Shown here: positions 1 to 11,066 of the stretch, one piece after another
Layout: every line of letters starts with the position of its first letter
Numbering within the stretch: the stretch's first letter is position 1
DNA from: Candidatus Poseidoniaceae archaeon
GTDB taxonomy: Archaea > Thermoplasmatota > Poseidoniia > Poseidoniales > Poseidoniaceae
Assembly (NCBI GenBank): GCA_949372875.1
Contig: CASIAW010000003.1
Coordinates: forward strand, 124,001 to 188,000
Direction: 5' to 3'
DNA: 64,000 nt
The notes under the pieces: model-generated
The model's database searches: none
What the model saw: only the letters and a program-made list of their open reading frames with translations
Told to the model about the DNA's origin: nothing
Program-made: the position numbers and the translations under genes

Positions 1-1
1 T

Positions 2-3000
2 TCATCTGACGATGACGATGGTGATGGAATCGCTGACGAAGACGTAGCCGGATGGGATACTGATGGTGATGGAATGGATGACGGTTGGGAGGCTGCAAAC
101 GGCCTCAATGCAACCTCTGCCTCGAATGCTGATGGCCCGAATGGAGACCCAGATGGCGATGGACTCAACAACCTCATGGAATACGTCAATCCAACGTGGA
201 CAACCATGTGTGGCGCATCACCTTGTTTCCGTAATGGACCTGATGGTGTCCTCACTGAAACGACCTCTCCTTGTGACCCAGTTGCTGGGATTGGCCCAGG
301 TGGCTGTGCAACCTTCACTGCTGAAGTTGATGGAATCACCAGTACCAATCCGCAACGAGCAGATACCGATGGAGATGGACTTAACGATTCATATGAAGCA
401 TTGACTTTACTCACAGACCCAACATCTTCTGATACCGATAACGATGGTATTAGTGACGGCGTTGAAGTCAACGGTGCCTATGGAACTCCTCCTCAAGCGA
501 GCAATCCACGTGACAACAACACCGATGGAGATGCTTTTGACGATGGCGAAGAAGATACGAATTTCAATGGCGTTATTGATGCCGGAGAAACAGACCCTAC
601 TCGCATGGAAGATTCCGGTGATGAAGACAACGATGGTATACAGAACTGGGAAGAAAACCTTTCATGCACTTCTTGGGACATTGCAGACACTGATTTTGGA
701 GGCATTAATGACGGAGATGAGCGGAATGTATCTCACGGTACTGACCCTTGTGATTCACTCATCAATTTTGAAACGACCATCGTTCTCTGGAATGCAGGGA
801 CAAGTCGGCTGGAAGTTGCTGATGGTTCTGGCTTCAACCCAAGCGGCGGTGTTGGATGGTACAATACCTCTGGGACGTGGATATCCTTTGCTTATGCAGG
901 TACGGTCAACAATGCGCTTCAAGGAGTTTCAACAGCTCCAAATGCCGGCGTGACTCAAGTTGCAAACCGAAACGGCTCCTTCTGCCACACCGACGCTACC
1001 AGTGGGGGCACAATCGGAACGACTCAACAATACTGTGATGACGACTATTCCGATTCCGATGGAGACGGTCTGGCTGACTGGCAAGAATTACTCGGGACCT
1101 TTGGATGGTTTTCCAACCCGACCCTTGCCGACACGGATGCCGATGGTGTGAGTGATTTTGATGAAGTGTTTGACAACACAGATCCAAACCAACCATGTAC
1201 GAATCTCTTAGACGACGATTTGGATGGACTGAACAACTACTTTGAAACTTCAACTGGATGTGACCTTTCATGGATTGGCGTCTTGAATGGCTCCACCGAC
1301 GTCTGGATTACTGATGATTCAGTCCCAGATACCGATGCCGGAGGCGTAGGTGACCGAGACGAATATTTTGACGGAACAAATCCTGAAAACGACCCTTCTG
1401 ATGACTTGTTGCCTGAAGATTTTGACGGTGATGGCATTCCAGATGCTGTAGAGAACCTTACCGGTACTGATTGGACCAATCCAGATACCGATGGCGGTGG
1501 TATGATCGATGGACTGGAATGTCCACAGCAATTTTGGATCATTGGATGCGCAGGCTCTCCATTCGATCCGTTTGATCCGACAGACGACTTGATTTCCTCT
1601 GAAATTGTATTTTGGGCGAACAACACCTCTGGTGTCGTCGATGTCGATTCAGTTCACCGATGGCGACAGTACACCAATGATTTCTACACAGGCACAACCT
1701 ATGCGCATTTAGAGGCAGTCCACCCATTTGAGCCAGTTGTTCTTCCTTCTTCTAACTTGACTCATCTTGCCGATGTCGCCTTTTCAAACGGCACCATTGA
1801 CTGGCTCATGACATACAATAATCCGCAAAACGGAGGGAATCTTCCGGTTCCGCATTCTCTCTCGAACCTTTCCTTTTATTCTGACATTGCTGGAGAGCTT
1901 CAACGCTCGAATGATTCACACAACATTGAAATTATTGCTGGACCAATCCAAGAAGCATTTGTTCAACAACCGGAATATTACTTTGATTGGGCTACACTCG
2001 CATCCACTTCAGTTCCGGGTTCGAACTCAAACTATGAATTGATTTTACCATCGACCTTTACCGACCAGACACACCCTCATTCCTATCTGCTCAATGTGAC
2101 CACCGCAGTTCTTTCCGAGGCGGGAGCCACAAATGCATATGACAGCGCTCTGGCTTTGCAAACATTCCTTACCGAAGGAAATGCTTCGACGGAGTTCAAG
2201 CGTAATTACAACGGTTCAGGGATTCCTTCGTCGGAAGATTTGAGCGTAACTCTGGTTCAAGCCGCCCAAGAAGGAACATGTTCCGAATTTACCACTACCT
2301 TTGTCACTATGGCTCGTCTAGCGGGCTTACCTGCTCGAATGGTAACTGGCTTTTCCGGCGGTCTTTGGAACGGTGATGGCTATGCTGTTTACCCCACAGA
2401 CTTGACGACATGGGGCGAAGTCCGATTACAACAAAATGCTGCGAATAGCAATACAGATTTCGGATGGGTTTCATTCGACGCTTGTCCCGCTCCTGAGGAA
2501 ATAGAAATCGTTGATCAAACAATTTCGGCAATGACCTTTGACCGTGATTCAAGTTCGACATTGACCATTACTGGACAATTAATTTACACAGAAAACAGCA
2601 GTTCGATATCGGAACACCCTCTCTTTGGATATCTTGTTCCGATGGCATTGGAAAATGAAGTTCCAGGGCTAGGTGCAGTTCCAAACTTTGAGATTGGTAC
2701 CGCAATCACGCTTCCTGATGGAACTTTTACCTTCAACGGAACACCGCCAGAACTCGATGGTCCCGGAATGTATCGAGTTGTCGTCAAACTCAATCAAGCC
2801 GGATATGTTTCGGAAAGCGGAATCATCTATGATGGCTACGTCAATGTAACCGATGATTCGGTCATTAACCACACAGCACCAAATGCCATCAATGCACCAA
2901 TTGCAGGTGCGGGAGCACTCACGATAATTGAAGGAATTCTTTCTCTTGAGAATGCACCAACGAATAAACTCGATAACATCGGGGTCAATGATCCGACTCC

Positions 3001-6000
3001 TCCATCCGTATGGCTTACTTTCACATCATCTGTGAACGGCTTGACGAATCTGAGTACATTCCTCAACTTCGATGGTTCATGGAGTTTTGACCTTGAGTTA
3101 GATCCTCTGGAAACCAAAACGAATCTTTCTGCTACGCTCGGATTCTCTGGTTGGCAGGACACACAAGCTTCTGGAATTACTCCATCACAATTCCATCTGC
3201 GGCCATCAACCACTTCCATTGTTATCGATGTTCGAGATGCACCAAACCTTACAGCGACTCTTGAAGGACCTCTTGCGAACAAAAGTATTCTATTGATTAA
3301 CAACAACATTTGGGTTAACGGTTCCTCTTTGACGACTGGAGCAACACCTGTTGCTATGGCTGGTAGCCTTTCTCTTTCGATTCGAGAAAACGGCTCTTCT
3401 CGAGAATGGCTTCAAGTGTTTAATCGCAGCGTGAACGGTCCTTTCAGCATTCAACATTTCCTCACCACGACTGATGCACAAGTTATGGCAGGTATTCTTG
3501 AAATCCAATTGCGCTTCTTCCCGAATGCGATTGAGGCTACGGATGATGCCAATGTTTCAACGGGTGGACCTTATCTCTTGCAAGGATTCCTTGAATTCGA
3601 AGTACTCTCTTCTGCACAGTTGCGTGGGACTGAAGCGATAGTTTTGGTCACTGCAGTAGACCACAGAGGTATTTCTACCGACCTCCTGTTATCCGGAAAC
3701 TTTGATTATTCGTTCAATGGTAACTGGGTGAATACCACCGTAGATCCAATGACTGAAACGATGACCATCAATTGGTTGATTGATTCAACTCTGTTTGCTT
3801 CAGACTACATCTTTGACATTTCATTCAATGGCTCTGACCTTTACCAGCCTTCAACAGGTCGTCAAGAGATTCGTGTAGCTGCTGAAGTGGCTTGGAATCT
3901 GAGCCTAAGTCAGGACTGGACTCACCTAGGAAATACCAGTTATCTCTTTGGTGACATCTTTGATGCACAGTATTCCAACATCAGTGTTCTTGGTGATAAC
4001 ATTACGATGCTTTCGATTCTTATGCTGACTCCTGACGGAATGCCAATCGATTTATCGCAAGGATTCCTTAACAATACAACAGGAAGTTTCCTTCTTAATT
4101 TCACAGTACCAACAACAAGTCCTTCCGATTCATATGAATTCATTTTGAACATGGACTTTGATACAATGGCACCTGAAGGCGGCGCTTATTTCCGATTCGT
4201 TGACACATCAGTTCCACCATCACCTCCGGCACTTCCTTCAACTCTTGTAGGTATTGAATCTGAATTTGTCGTGGAGCCAGAACGTGATGCACTCATTGTC
4301 GAAGTGAATCAATCACTCGACCTTAATGCCAAGATTCTCGATGTGGCAGACATGTCCAATGTATCCGGTGCTACTGTCGAATACATCTTTGATTATGGGC
4401 GTACAAATATTTCATTGGGAACAAGTGTTTCCGATGCAGAAGGTAATTCGACATTTCAGTGGAATGCTGCAAGTACTGCACCAGGTTTCTACGATGTGCA
4501 AATCATTGTCTATGATGATTTGACGGCAGGACTCGCTCAAGGGAATTCCCGTCGGACAGGTAACTCCTCGATTGTCAATATTACCGTTCAAGTTCCAAGT
4601 GATATTCGAATTGATTCAATACCATCAGTAACAACAGCAGGATTGAATTTCAACGTTCTCGGGCAAGTTCTTGATGCTGCTGACCCGTCTCGACCACTCA
4701 CGACTTCTGTTGATATGTCTGCCTTTTGGCTTAATAACCCGAACGAGACACTCGTGGTCTCATACCGGACTTCTTCGAATGGAACATTCAACATGAGTAT
4801 CCCAACCGACACATCCGGTAACGGAACCATACGAGGCAACAAGATTCTTGTTCTCAGCGTCAATGAAGACTCCTCGCCGTTTTACCTCACTTCGAGTTCC
4901 CAAAATGGAATGCTCGTAATGGGTGTGAGCCAATTCGATAATCTTCAACCGTTGAACCCGATTACCGTGAATCGTGGAGATACTGTAAATATCACCAGTC
5001 GCTTGCTCGAATCTTCAAACTTGTTCTTGCCACTCTCTGGGTTTGATGTTGATATTCAATTCCATGAAACGTGGCTAGCAGGTACGCAAACCGACGGTGA
5101 AGGATATGCGAACTTTAGTCATCAAATTCCGATGTCACACCCTCTCGGATTGATTGTAGTCTCACTTGTCTTCAATGGTTCTTCTGACCTACTGAACACA
5201 CAGGTGAACCTTTCAACCATAACCATTCGTTCAACAACGGTCATGGTGATTGACCCAATCGCTGCGAACCCTGTTGCAGGAACTTCATTCAACATCACTG
5301 GAAGCGTTAACAGCGATAACGGCAGTGGTTTGGAACAACGTGATGGCAGTGACTTGCCTTCGAACATCTTGTTTAGTATCAATGGTCAGCCAACTGGGTT
5401 TACAGTTACTGGTGGCGCTGTAGTTACTGGCGGCGTTTGGTCTGCGACCATCCTTCTTGGAGAAGGATTTGAAGCAGGAAACAACTCGATTGCGGCATCC
5501 TATGTGCCGAATGTCAACTATTACATTGGCTCGACAAGTAACACCTCTTTTGATAGCCGTGGGTTTACGACACTTCTCTTTGTCAAACCGTCTGTTGATG
5601 GTCTTGGTTCACCATCATTGAATGATCGTACTGAGCGTGGTGACGGTCTTGATGTTCAGGTGTTGCTTCGCGATAACACATTAGCACCCGTTATCTCTCA
5701 ACAGGTTGTCGTAACTCTCGTAGGCACCGATGTCAGTATTGTGTTGACAACCTTTGCGAATGGGACCGCTGCAGGAGTTCTTTCGATTCCGAACAACCAA
5801 TCTGTTGGCTTCAATGACCTTGAAGTAACCTTTGCTGGAACTCCAGGGACAACTGGGCTCATCGGTTCGAACGCTTCGACACAATTCGTTGTTCTTGCAC
5901 AGACGAACATCATCATATCTGCATCACCTTCTACCCTTGTAGCCGGTGACTCATTTACCGTTGAAGGGACCCTCTTGGATGACTTGAACCAAACGCTTTC

Positions 6001-8305
6001 AATCAACGGAGTTTCCTCGGTTGCCATTGTTCACCTACTTGTTGACGGTGTTCCGGTCTCCAGCGTCGAAACGGATGCATTGACTGGAAACTATTCCATT
6101 GGCTGGACCTTGCCAGATGAAACCTCAGCTGGAGCGCACTTGATCGAAGTTCGCTTCCTTGGTGGCCGGGACTGGGTCGACCCAATTGGCGTTGGTGACC
6201 CAGGTAACCCTGAGTTCTATCAGCCAAGCAGTGCCGAAGTCAGTTTCAATGTGAGTGTTCCAACAAAAATTATTCTCTTGACTCCAAGCGGAACCGTGGA
6301 CAGAGAAGCATCCATGACCATCGAAGGTCGTCTACTGGATTTAGTTGATGCACCATTGAATAACCTCACCGTCGAAGTATGGCTTGATGGACAATGGATG
6401 ACGAACGTTACAACAGACGAGACCGGTCTTTTCATCGCCATATATCCAGTTCCTTCTGACGCTGCATTAGGACCGCTTACTCTTGAGACCCGGTTTACCG
6501 GGACAACCTTCTATCTGCCAAGCAATGCTTCGGGTATTTGGGATGTATACAGCCAGGTTCTGGTTCAAGTGTCGATGGATAGCCCGGTTGCAGTTGGTCA
6601 AAACTCAACGGTTACTGGCACAGTTGTTGATAACCAGTTGATTGGAATTGCAGGTCACTCAGTGGACCTTGAAGTTGAAGGACTCATCATCGCCACCATC
6701 GTTACAGACACGAATGGCCAATTCACCTTTACTTGGAATGTCCCTGATACCTTTAGTTTCGGAAACCACACCTTGTTTGCGAACGTTGATGCTCAAGGAT
6801 ATTACCGTTCGAATTCAGGAAACACCACTTTCTTCTTGGCACATCGTTCTGATGTAACACTCATCTTTGATGACGGAAAGGACGCTACTCGAGGAAATCT
6901 TTGGACACTCTCAGGTCGCTTATTCGACATTGACACAGTCAACAACGATGGCTTGAGTGGCATGGACCTCAGTTTGCGTCTCGACGATGTTGAAATCGCA
7001 ACACTGGTTACCGAAGCGGATGGCAGCTGGTCGGCACTTGTTCCAGCAACCTCGGATTTATCACGTGGTGACCATCTCTTCACCGTCTTCTTTGAAGGAA
7101 CCGATGCACACATTGGATCACAAGCCACAGGCTCTGCTACGGTTTGGGCAAATGCGCTCATCACCATAGATGTCACTTCTGCCAACATCGTTGTTCGTTC
7201 TGATTCAACGTTCTCCCCAATCATTCTAACCGGCTCTGTTTCAGAAGTTGGTGGACTTGGGGAAGTCTTTGACAATGTGACCTTGTACCTTGGCAACGGT
7301 TCAAACTGCTTGACTCAAAAAGACGGTGCCCGTTGTCTTGAAGACCTTGTTATCGAATGGTCAAACGGAAACTTCTCCTTGACAACGACTGCTCCATCGT
7401 TCCTACGGGCTGGTTCTCAATACTTGCATTTGGAGACGCCTCGTAACAATGAGTTCTACCTCAATACTGCAAGCGTTAGTCACCCAATATTTGTCAAGAT
7501 TAATGCAGATATTACCGTTTCACTTGATGATATTATTGAAAATGAACAAGAAGACGTCGGTGGCTCTATTCTTATTACTGCCCAAGATACACTGCAGGGT
7601 GTTGACGGAATTACAGTGACTGTTTACTTGTATTCAGAGAACGGAACTCAATTGTCGAATCCTCTTCAGCCACTTACCGATGCAGACGGTGTTGCAGAGT
7701 TTGACTTTAATTCTGACCCACCGTTCGGAAATTTCGAAGAATGGGGCAGACTCTCTCTTGAGATCTTCATCAATGACCCACGACTTTCGCAACAAACATT
7801 AGATGAGTTTGCATTAAATTCTGCAGAAGCCTCAACTCTTTCCTATGAATTCCAAGAAGAAGCGACTCAAGTCCCAACTTGGGCTTACATCCTCACTCTG
7901 CTCCTTATCGGTCTTGCCGGTGCTGGTGTTGTTCTTTACCGACGTCGCCAATCCTCGGAATTGATGCAAGAGGCTGCTGAAATCTTTGCTTACACTGCCG
8001 AATTACTTGCTGCAGGAGATTCCATCCGCGAATCGATCTTCACATGTTACCAGAATCTCTGTGCAACCTTCCAAGAACACGGGTTCTTACGACGTGATTT
8101 CGAAACTGTCCGTGAGTTCGAAATGGCGATTCGTCAAGCAATGCCGCAGATTTCAGAGGAAGCACTCCTCGCTCTTGACAACATGTTTGAGCAAGCACGA
8201 TACAGTCGTGAAGAAATGGGAGAGCAACACAAGGCTGCAGCACAGCAAGCATTGGAGCGAATGGGTCAAGAAATCTCAACACTTTCAGCGATTCCTTCTC
8301 GTTAA
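2..8305 (+). CDS. Giant secreted/surface protein, 5' truncated by the window: Ca-binding Asp/Gly (TSP3-like) repeats, transglutaminase-like domain, many Ig-like repeats, C-terminal TM helix and DUF4129-like cytoplasmic tail
   Basis: Frame 2 is open from the first bases (SSDDDDGDGIADEDVAGWDTDGDGMDDGW...) upstream of the listed Met at 74. DxDGDGxxD repeats; EGTCSEFTTTFVTMARLAGLPARMVTGFSGG...GWVSFDACP resembles a transglutaminase core; TM segment WAYILTLLLIGLAGAGVVLYRRR; tail ESIFTCYQNLCATFQEHGFLRRDFETVREFEMAI resembles DUF4129. Confidence 0.85.
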   Translation, partial: SSDDDDGDGIADEDVAGWDTDGDGMDDGWEAANGLNATSASNADGPNGDPDGDGLNNLMEYVNPTWTTMCGASPCFRNGPDGVLTETTSPCDPVAGIGPGGCATFTAEVDGITSTNPQRADTDGDGLNDSYEALTLLTDPTSSDTDNDGISDGVEVNGAYGTPPQASNPRDNNTDGDAFDDGEEDTNFNGVIDAGETDPTRMEDSGDEDNDGIQNWEENLSCTSWDIADTDFGGINDGDERNVSHGTDPCDSLINFETTIVLWNAGTSRLEVADGSGFNPSGGVGWYNTSGTWISFAYAGTVNNALQGVSTAPNAGVTQVANRNGSFCHTDATSGGTIGTTQQYCDDDYSDSDGDGLADWQELLGTFGWFSNPTLADTDADGVSDFDEVFDNTDPNQPCTNLLDDDLDGLNNYFETSTGCDLSWIGVLNGSTDVWITDDSVPDTDAGGVGDRDEYFDGTNPENDPSDDLLPEDFDGDGIPDAVENLTGTDWTNPDTDGGGMIDGLECPQQFWIIGCAGSPFDPFDPTDDLISSEIVFWANNTSGVVDVDSVHRWRQYTNDFYTGTTYAHLEAVHPFEPVVLPSSNLTHLADVAFSNGTIDWLMTYNNPQNGGNLPVPHSLSNLSFYSDIAGELQRSNDSHNIEIIAGPIQEAFVQQPEYYFDWATLASTSVPGSNSNYELILPSTFTDQTHPHSYLLNVTTAVLSEAGATNAYDSALALQTFLTEGNASTEFKRNYNGSGIPSSEDLSVTLVQAAQEGTCSEFTTTFVTMARLAGLPARMVTGFSGGLWNGDGYAVYPTDLTTWGEVRLQQNAANSNTDFGWVSFDACPAPEEIEIVDQTISAMTFDRDSSSTLTITGQLIYTENSSSISEHPLFGYLVPMALENEVPGLGAVPNFEIGTAITLPDGTFTFNGTPPELDGPGMYRVVVKLNQAGYVSESGIIYDGYVNVTDDSVINHTAPNAINAPIAGAGALTIIEGILSLENAPTNKLDNIGVNDPTPPSVWLTFTSSVNGLTNLSTFLNFDGSWSFDLELDPLETKTNLSATLGFSGWQDTQASGITPSQFHLRPSTTSIVIDVRDAPNLTATLEGPLANKSILLINNNIWVNGSSLTTGATPVAMAGSLSLSIRENGSSREWLQVFNRSVNGPFSIQHFLTTTDAQVMAGILEIQLRFFPNAIEATDDANVSTGGPYLLQGFLEFEVLSSAQLRGTEAIVLVTAVDHRGISTDLLLSGNFDYSFNGNWVNTTVDPMTETMTINWLIDSTLFASDYIFDISFNGSDLYQPSTGRQEIRVAAEVAWNLSLSQDWTHLGNTSYLFGDIFDAQYSNISVLGDNITMLSILMLTPDGMPIDLSQGFLNNTTGSFLLNFTVPTTSPSDSYEFILNMDFDTMAPEGGAYFRFVDTSVPPSPPALPSTLVGIESEFVVEPERDALIVEVNQSLDLNAKILDVADMSNVSGATVEYIFDYGRTNISLGTSVSDAEGNSTFQWNAASTAPGFYDVQIIVYDDLTAGLAQGNSRRTGNSSIVNITVQVPSDIRIDSIPSVTTAGLNFNVLGQVLDAADPSRPLTTSVDMSAFWLNNPNETLVVSYRTSSNGTFNMSIPTDTSGNGTIRGNKILVLSVNEDSSPFYLTSSSQNGMLVMGVSQFDNLQPLNPITVNRGDTVNITSRLLESSNLFLPLSGFDVDIQFHETWLAGTQTDGEGYANFSHQIPMSHPLGLIVVSLVFNGSSDLLNTQVNLSTITIRSTTVMVIDPIAANPVAGTSFNITGSVNSDNGSGLEQRDGSDLPSNILFSINGQPTGFTVTGGAVVTGGVWSATILLGEGFEAGNNSIAASYVPNVNYYIGSTSNTSFDSRGFTTLLFVKPSVDGLGSPSLNDRTERGDGLDVQVLLRDNTLAPVISQQVVVTLVGTDVSIVLTTFANGTAAGVLSIPNNQSVGFNDLEVTFAGTPGTTGLIGSNASTQFVVLAQTNIIISASPSTLVAGDSFTVEGTLLDDLNQTLSINGVSSVAIVHLLVDGVPVSSVETDALTGNYSIGWTLPDETSAGAHLIEVRFLGGRDWVDPIGVGDPGNPEFYQPSSAEVSFNVSVPTKIILLTPSGTVDREASMTIEGRLLDLVDAPLNNLTVEVWLDGQWMTNVTTDETGLFIAIYPVPSDAALGPLTLETRFTGTTFYLPSNASGIWDVYSQVLVQVSMDSPVAVGQNSTVTGTVVDNQLIGIAGHSVDLEVEGLIIATIVTDTNGQFTFTWNVPDTFSFGNHTLFANVDAQGYYRSNSGNTTFFLAHRSDVTLIFDDGKDATRGNLWTLSGRLFDIDTVNNDGLSGMDLSLRLDDVEIATLVTEADGSWSALVPATSDLSRGDHLFTVFFEGTDAHIGSQATGSATVWANALITIDVTSANIVVRSDSTFSPIILTGSVSEVGGLGEVFDNVTLYLGNGSNCLTQKDGARCLEDLVIEWSNGNFSLTTTAPSFLRAGSQYLHLETPRNNEFYLNTASVSHPIFVKINADITVSLDDIIENEQEDVGGSILITAQDTLQGVDGITVTVYLYSENGTQLSNPLQPLTDADGVAEFDFNSDPPFGNFEEWGRLSLEIFINDPRLSQQTLDEFALNSAEASTLSYEFQEEATQVPTWAYILTLLLIGLAGAGVVLYRRRQSSELMQEAAEIFAYTAELLAAGDSIRESIFTCYQNLCATFQEHGFLRRDFETVREFEMAIRQAMPQISEEALLALDNMFEQARYSREEMGEQHKAAAQQALERMGQEISTLSAIPSR

Positions 8306-8309
8306 GGAA

Positions 8310-8810
8310 TCACCATCGTAGATGAAGTCGTCCGTTGATGAAATGAGCTTGGATTTCGCCTGCTTCTGCAGGTATGGGGAGTATGCGATGCAAGTCATCA
8401 TGACCTGCTTCTTTGACAACAATTCGTAATTGACGTTGTGCTTCATCATTGAGTGTTGAAACTTCGATATCCGTATTATCTGCGCCGTGGAGCGGAATCG
8501 TAAGTCCGTCGGGGTTGACGGTTCCATGCAATTGGTCAACCATCCATGCTAAACGGCGTTCAGGTTCAACTTCTGCGAGGTGTGATTCAGGGATCATTCC
8601 AGAGGCAACAAGAACACGTTGGTGATTTAATTGAACTTCAGACAAGTGGTCCGCGTGAATATGGAATTCCGAGTGAAGTTGTTGTGGTTCAGCCTCAAGG
8701 CCTAATGTCTTTGCATACATCGGTTTCTCGTTCAAATCTTCAGTGAGACTCGTCTGTAGATGAAGGGGTTCCCATGTCGACATGGTGTCTCGGTTGTGTG
8801 CGGCCTCCAT
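8310..8810 (-). CDS. Possible Hsp20/alpha-crystallin-like small protein
   Basis: C-terminal pattern DIEVSTLNDEAQRQLRIVVKEAGHDDLHRILPIPAEAGEIQAHFINGRLHLRW resembles the end of an alpha-crystallin domain. Start chosen at MEAAHNR, just downstream of the helicase stop. Confidence 0.45.
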   Translation of the reverse strand: MEAAHNRDTMSTWEPLHLQTSLTEDLNEKPMYAKTLGLEAEPQQLHSEFHIHADHLSEVQLNHQRVLVASGMIPESHLAEVEPERRLAWMVDQLHGTVNPDGLTIPLHGADNTDIEVSTLNDEAQRQLRIVVKEAGHDDLHRILPIPAEAGEIQAHFINGRLHLRW

Positions 8811-8841
8811 GAACCTTCGTCCTCCATTGTTTGTATTTCCT

Positions 8842-10944
8842 TCACACTTCTTCAAGTGTGTGTACTTTCGAAAAGAACCGACGTGCAAAACTCGATGTCG
8901 TTTGTGGGTCATTGGTTGAATTCATCCGTAAATCAGTTGGATAGCAACTGATGTAGGTTCGGTCGGTATGACGCTGGTCAAGAAGCAGAATGAGTGCTCT
9001 GTCTCCGACTGAACGTATTGGGCGACCCATTGCTTGTAGGATGGCATTAATTGCTGGCTGTGTGACTGTGTAACGCCAAGCATTGTTTTGTCCAAATCTA
9101 TCTGCAGCGTATGTTTTCAGGGAATCTGAAAGAACGGATGGCGGCGGATTTGGGATTCCAATACAAGCAACAGCATCTAAGATTCCACCGTTGTAATCAA
9201 TACCTTCTGACAGCCGAGCTCCGTGGACGCCACAGAGTAAGATTCGCTGTCCCGATTCTTTTTCACTCCGGAGCGTTTCCACAATGGAATCAATATCATT
9301 CTTTGACCAATCTCGACTTTCGACAACTTTTCGTATTCCTTTGAAGGATGATTCGCCCAGTATCTCTTCCATCATCCGATAAGATGGTGAGAATACAGCG
9401 ATGTGCCCAGGTGTTCCGTCAATGAGTGCCTGAATGTGGTTCCGTATTTTTGCCCACATCATCGGAGTTCGTTGGCTGTATTTTGTTGTGACATCTTTCG
9501 CCACCAGTACAGGTCGCCGTTCACCAGCAAAGGGTGAGGAGTAAGCAGTTTTCGTTGTTTTACCTGCTGGAAGGTCGAGCATGTCGGCATACATCTTCGG
9601 AGGATACAATGTACCCGACATCAAAATGGCCCCATGTACGGATGAAAATACGGGCCCTGAAACCAAACCAGGGTCCAAGAGGTGAGAGGTGATTTTTCCT
9701 TCTTTTCCTTTGGAATTGAACACCAAACTGAGAGCAGTCGTAGCACCAAAGGCTTCGATGCATTTGAGAATATGGCCCATGCGGTGAGCATCAGGTTCCA
9801 TGGTGTCTTCATCTTCACCAGTTTCAAGGTCGACTTCGACACGTAGTAGGACATCCGCTAAACGAGGTAATCGGTGACTTCTTTCAACAGACAGATCCGC
9901 CAATTCAGGAGAATCTGCTAAGGTCTTTTGTCCAGTCAATCCTTCATATTCGTCACATGAACGGTGAATGACTTCCAAGAACCGTTCAACTTCCACTCTT
10001 GATTCATTTGAATCGTTGGACAAGTCTGAATGGAGTTGGCGGAACAAGTCGGCGAATTTAGTCCGAGCAATTTTCATGATTTCAAAAGCCCAAGTTGCGA
10101 CGTCTAACTCCAATGCTGCCGAGACATTATTTGATTGGAGATAGGTTTTCGTAAGTTCTTGGACGTATTCTTCCAACTCCATTGTCGTGTTTCGAGCGAT
10201 GGTAGGTGTGATGACTTTTTCCATTGTCATACGAATGCGATTTGGAAGGTTGTGTGCTTCATCAACAACGACAATGATGTCTTCAAGAGCAATTCCCATT
10301 GCTTCTAAACTGGATTTACGAACACCCTCATCAAAAATGTGGTTATAGTCACCAACAAAGACATCAGCACTTCCAGCTGCTTCACGTGCTGCCTTCCATG
10401 GACATGTCTGGGTGATTTCACCACCAACGCGATGAATTTTGGTAAGTTCGACCAGTTCATCAACATGCATTGGGCTGTCAAGAATACGTTTTGTCAATCC
10501 TGGGGCGCTGGTAATCCATGGCCGGCAGGATTTGGTTTTTCGAGCATTGCTGCACATCATTGAGAAGACCAGTGGGGATTCTTTGGCAAAGGGTTGTACG
10601 CACATTCCCGATTGCCCAATCATGTCGACCAAGGTGATCGGTGGTTTGTCATTACGTCGCTGGTTAATCCTGCGAACAGTATCGACGACAATCCGATGTT
10701 GACTTTGGCGTGATGTGAGGAAGAAAATATGTTTTCTTTGGGTAGAGTTCTGCGTTATTTCAAGGGCGGCGGCAAGAGCTGCTGCAGTTTTTCCAATACC
10801 GGTTGGTGCTGCGGCCAAGTGGTAACCTTCACTACGAAGTGCTTCGGTCGATTCTTGAATCATCTCAATTTGACCCGGACGAGGTTTTTCATGTGCAAGA
10901 AACGGAAAATGCTCCGTATTTTCTTGACTTTCGCCCTCACCCAT
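8842..10944 (-). CDS. XPD/DinG-like superfamily 2 DNA helicase (Fe-S type)
   Basis: Walker A AAPTGIGKTAAAL; DEAH box VVVDEAHNLPNRI; cysteines (MCVQ, CSNARKTKSC, QTCPW) at the XPD Fe-S domain position; late motif QAMGRPIRSVGDRALILLLDQR. Confidence 0.92.
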   Translation of the reverse strand: MGEGESQENTEHFPFLAHEKPRPGQIEMIQESTEALRSEGYHLAAAPTGIGKTAAALAAALEITQNSTQRKHIFFLTSRQSQHRIVVDTVRRINQRRNDKPPITLVDMIGQSGMCVQPFAKESPLVFSMMCSNARKTKSCRPWITSAPGLTKRILDSPMHVDELVELTKIHRVGGEITQTCPWKAAREAAGSADVFVGDYNHIFDEGVRKSSLEAMGIALEDIIVVVDEAHNLPNRIRMTMEKVITPTIARNTTMELEEYVQELTKTYLQSNNVSAALELDVATWAFEIMKIARTKFADLFRQLHSDLSNDSNESRVEVERFLEVIHRSCDEYEGLTGQKTLADSPELADLSVERSHRLPRLADVLLRVEVDLETGEDEDTMEPDAHRMGHILKCIEAFGATTALSLVFNSKGKEGKITSHLLDPGLVSGPVFSSVHGAILMSGTLYPPKMYADMLDLPAGKTTKTAYSSPFAGERRPVLVAKDVTTKYSQRTPMMWAKIRNHIQALIDGTPGHIAVFSPSYRMMEEILGESSFKGIRKVVESRDWSKNDIDSIVETLRSEKESGQRILLCGVHGARLSEGIDYNGGILDAVACIGIPNPPPSVLSDSLKTYAADRFGQNNAWRYTVTQPAINAILQAMGRPIRSVGDRALILLLDQRHTDRTYISCYPTDLRMNSTNDPQTTSSFARRFFSKVHTLEEV

Positions 10945-11066
10945 ACAGACCGTTCAGTGTCGACACCTCTAAAGGATTGGGGGATGAACTGAATGCAGCG
11001 GTTGCACTGCTGTGAATAATTGTGCCCAGGTATGTGGGGGCCCTGAGCACGTGGGAACCATCCAAC

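Noticed and set aside
63-404. 113-aa ORF overlapping the giant surface protein
   Set aside because: Alternate frame of Asp/Gly repeat DNA; the 2-8305 frame carries the conserved domains.
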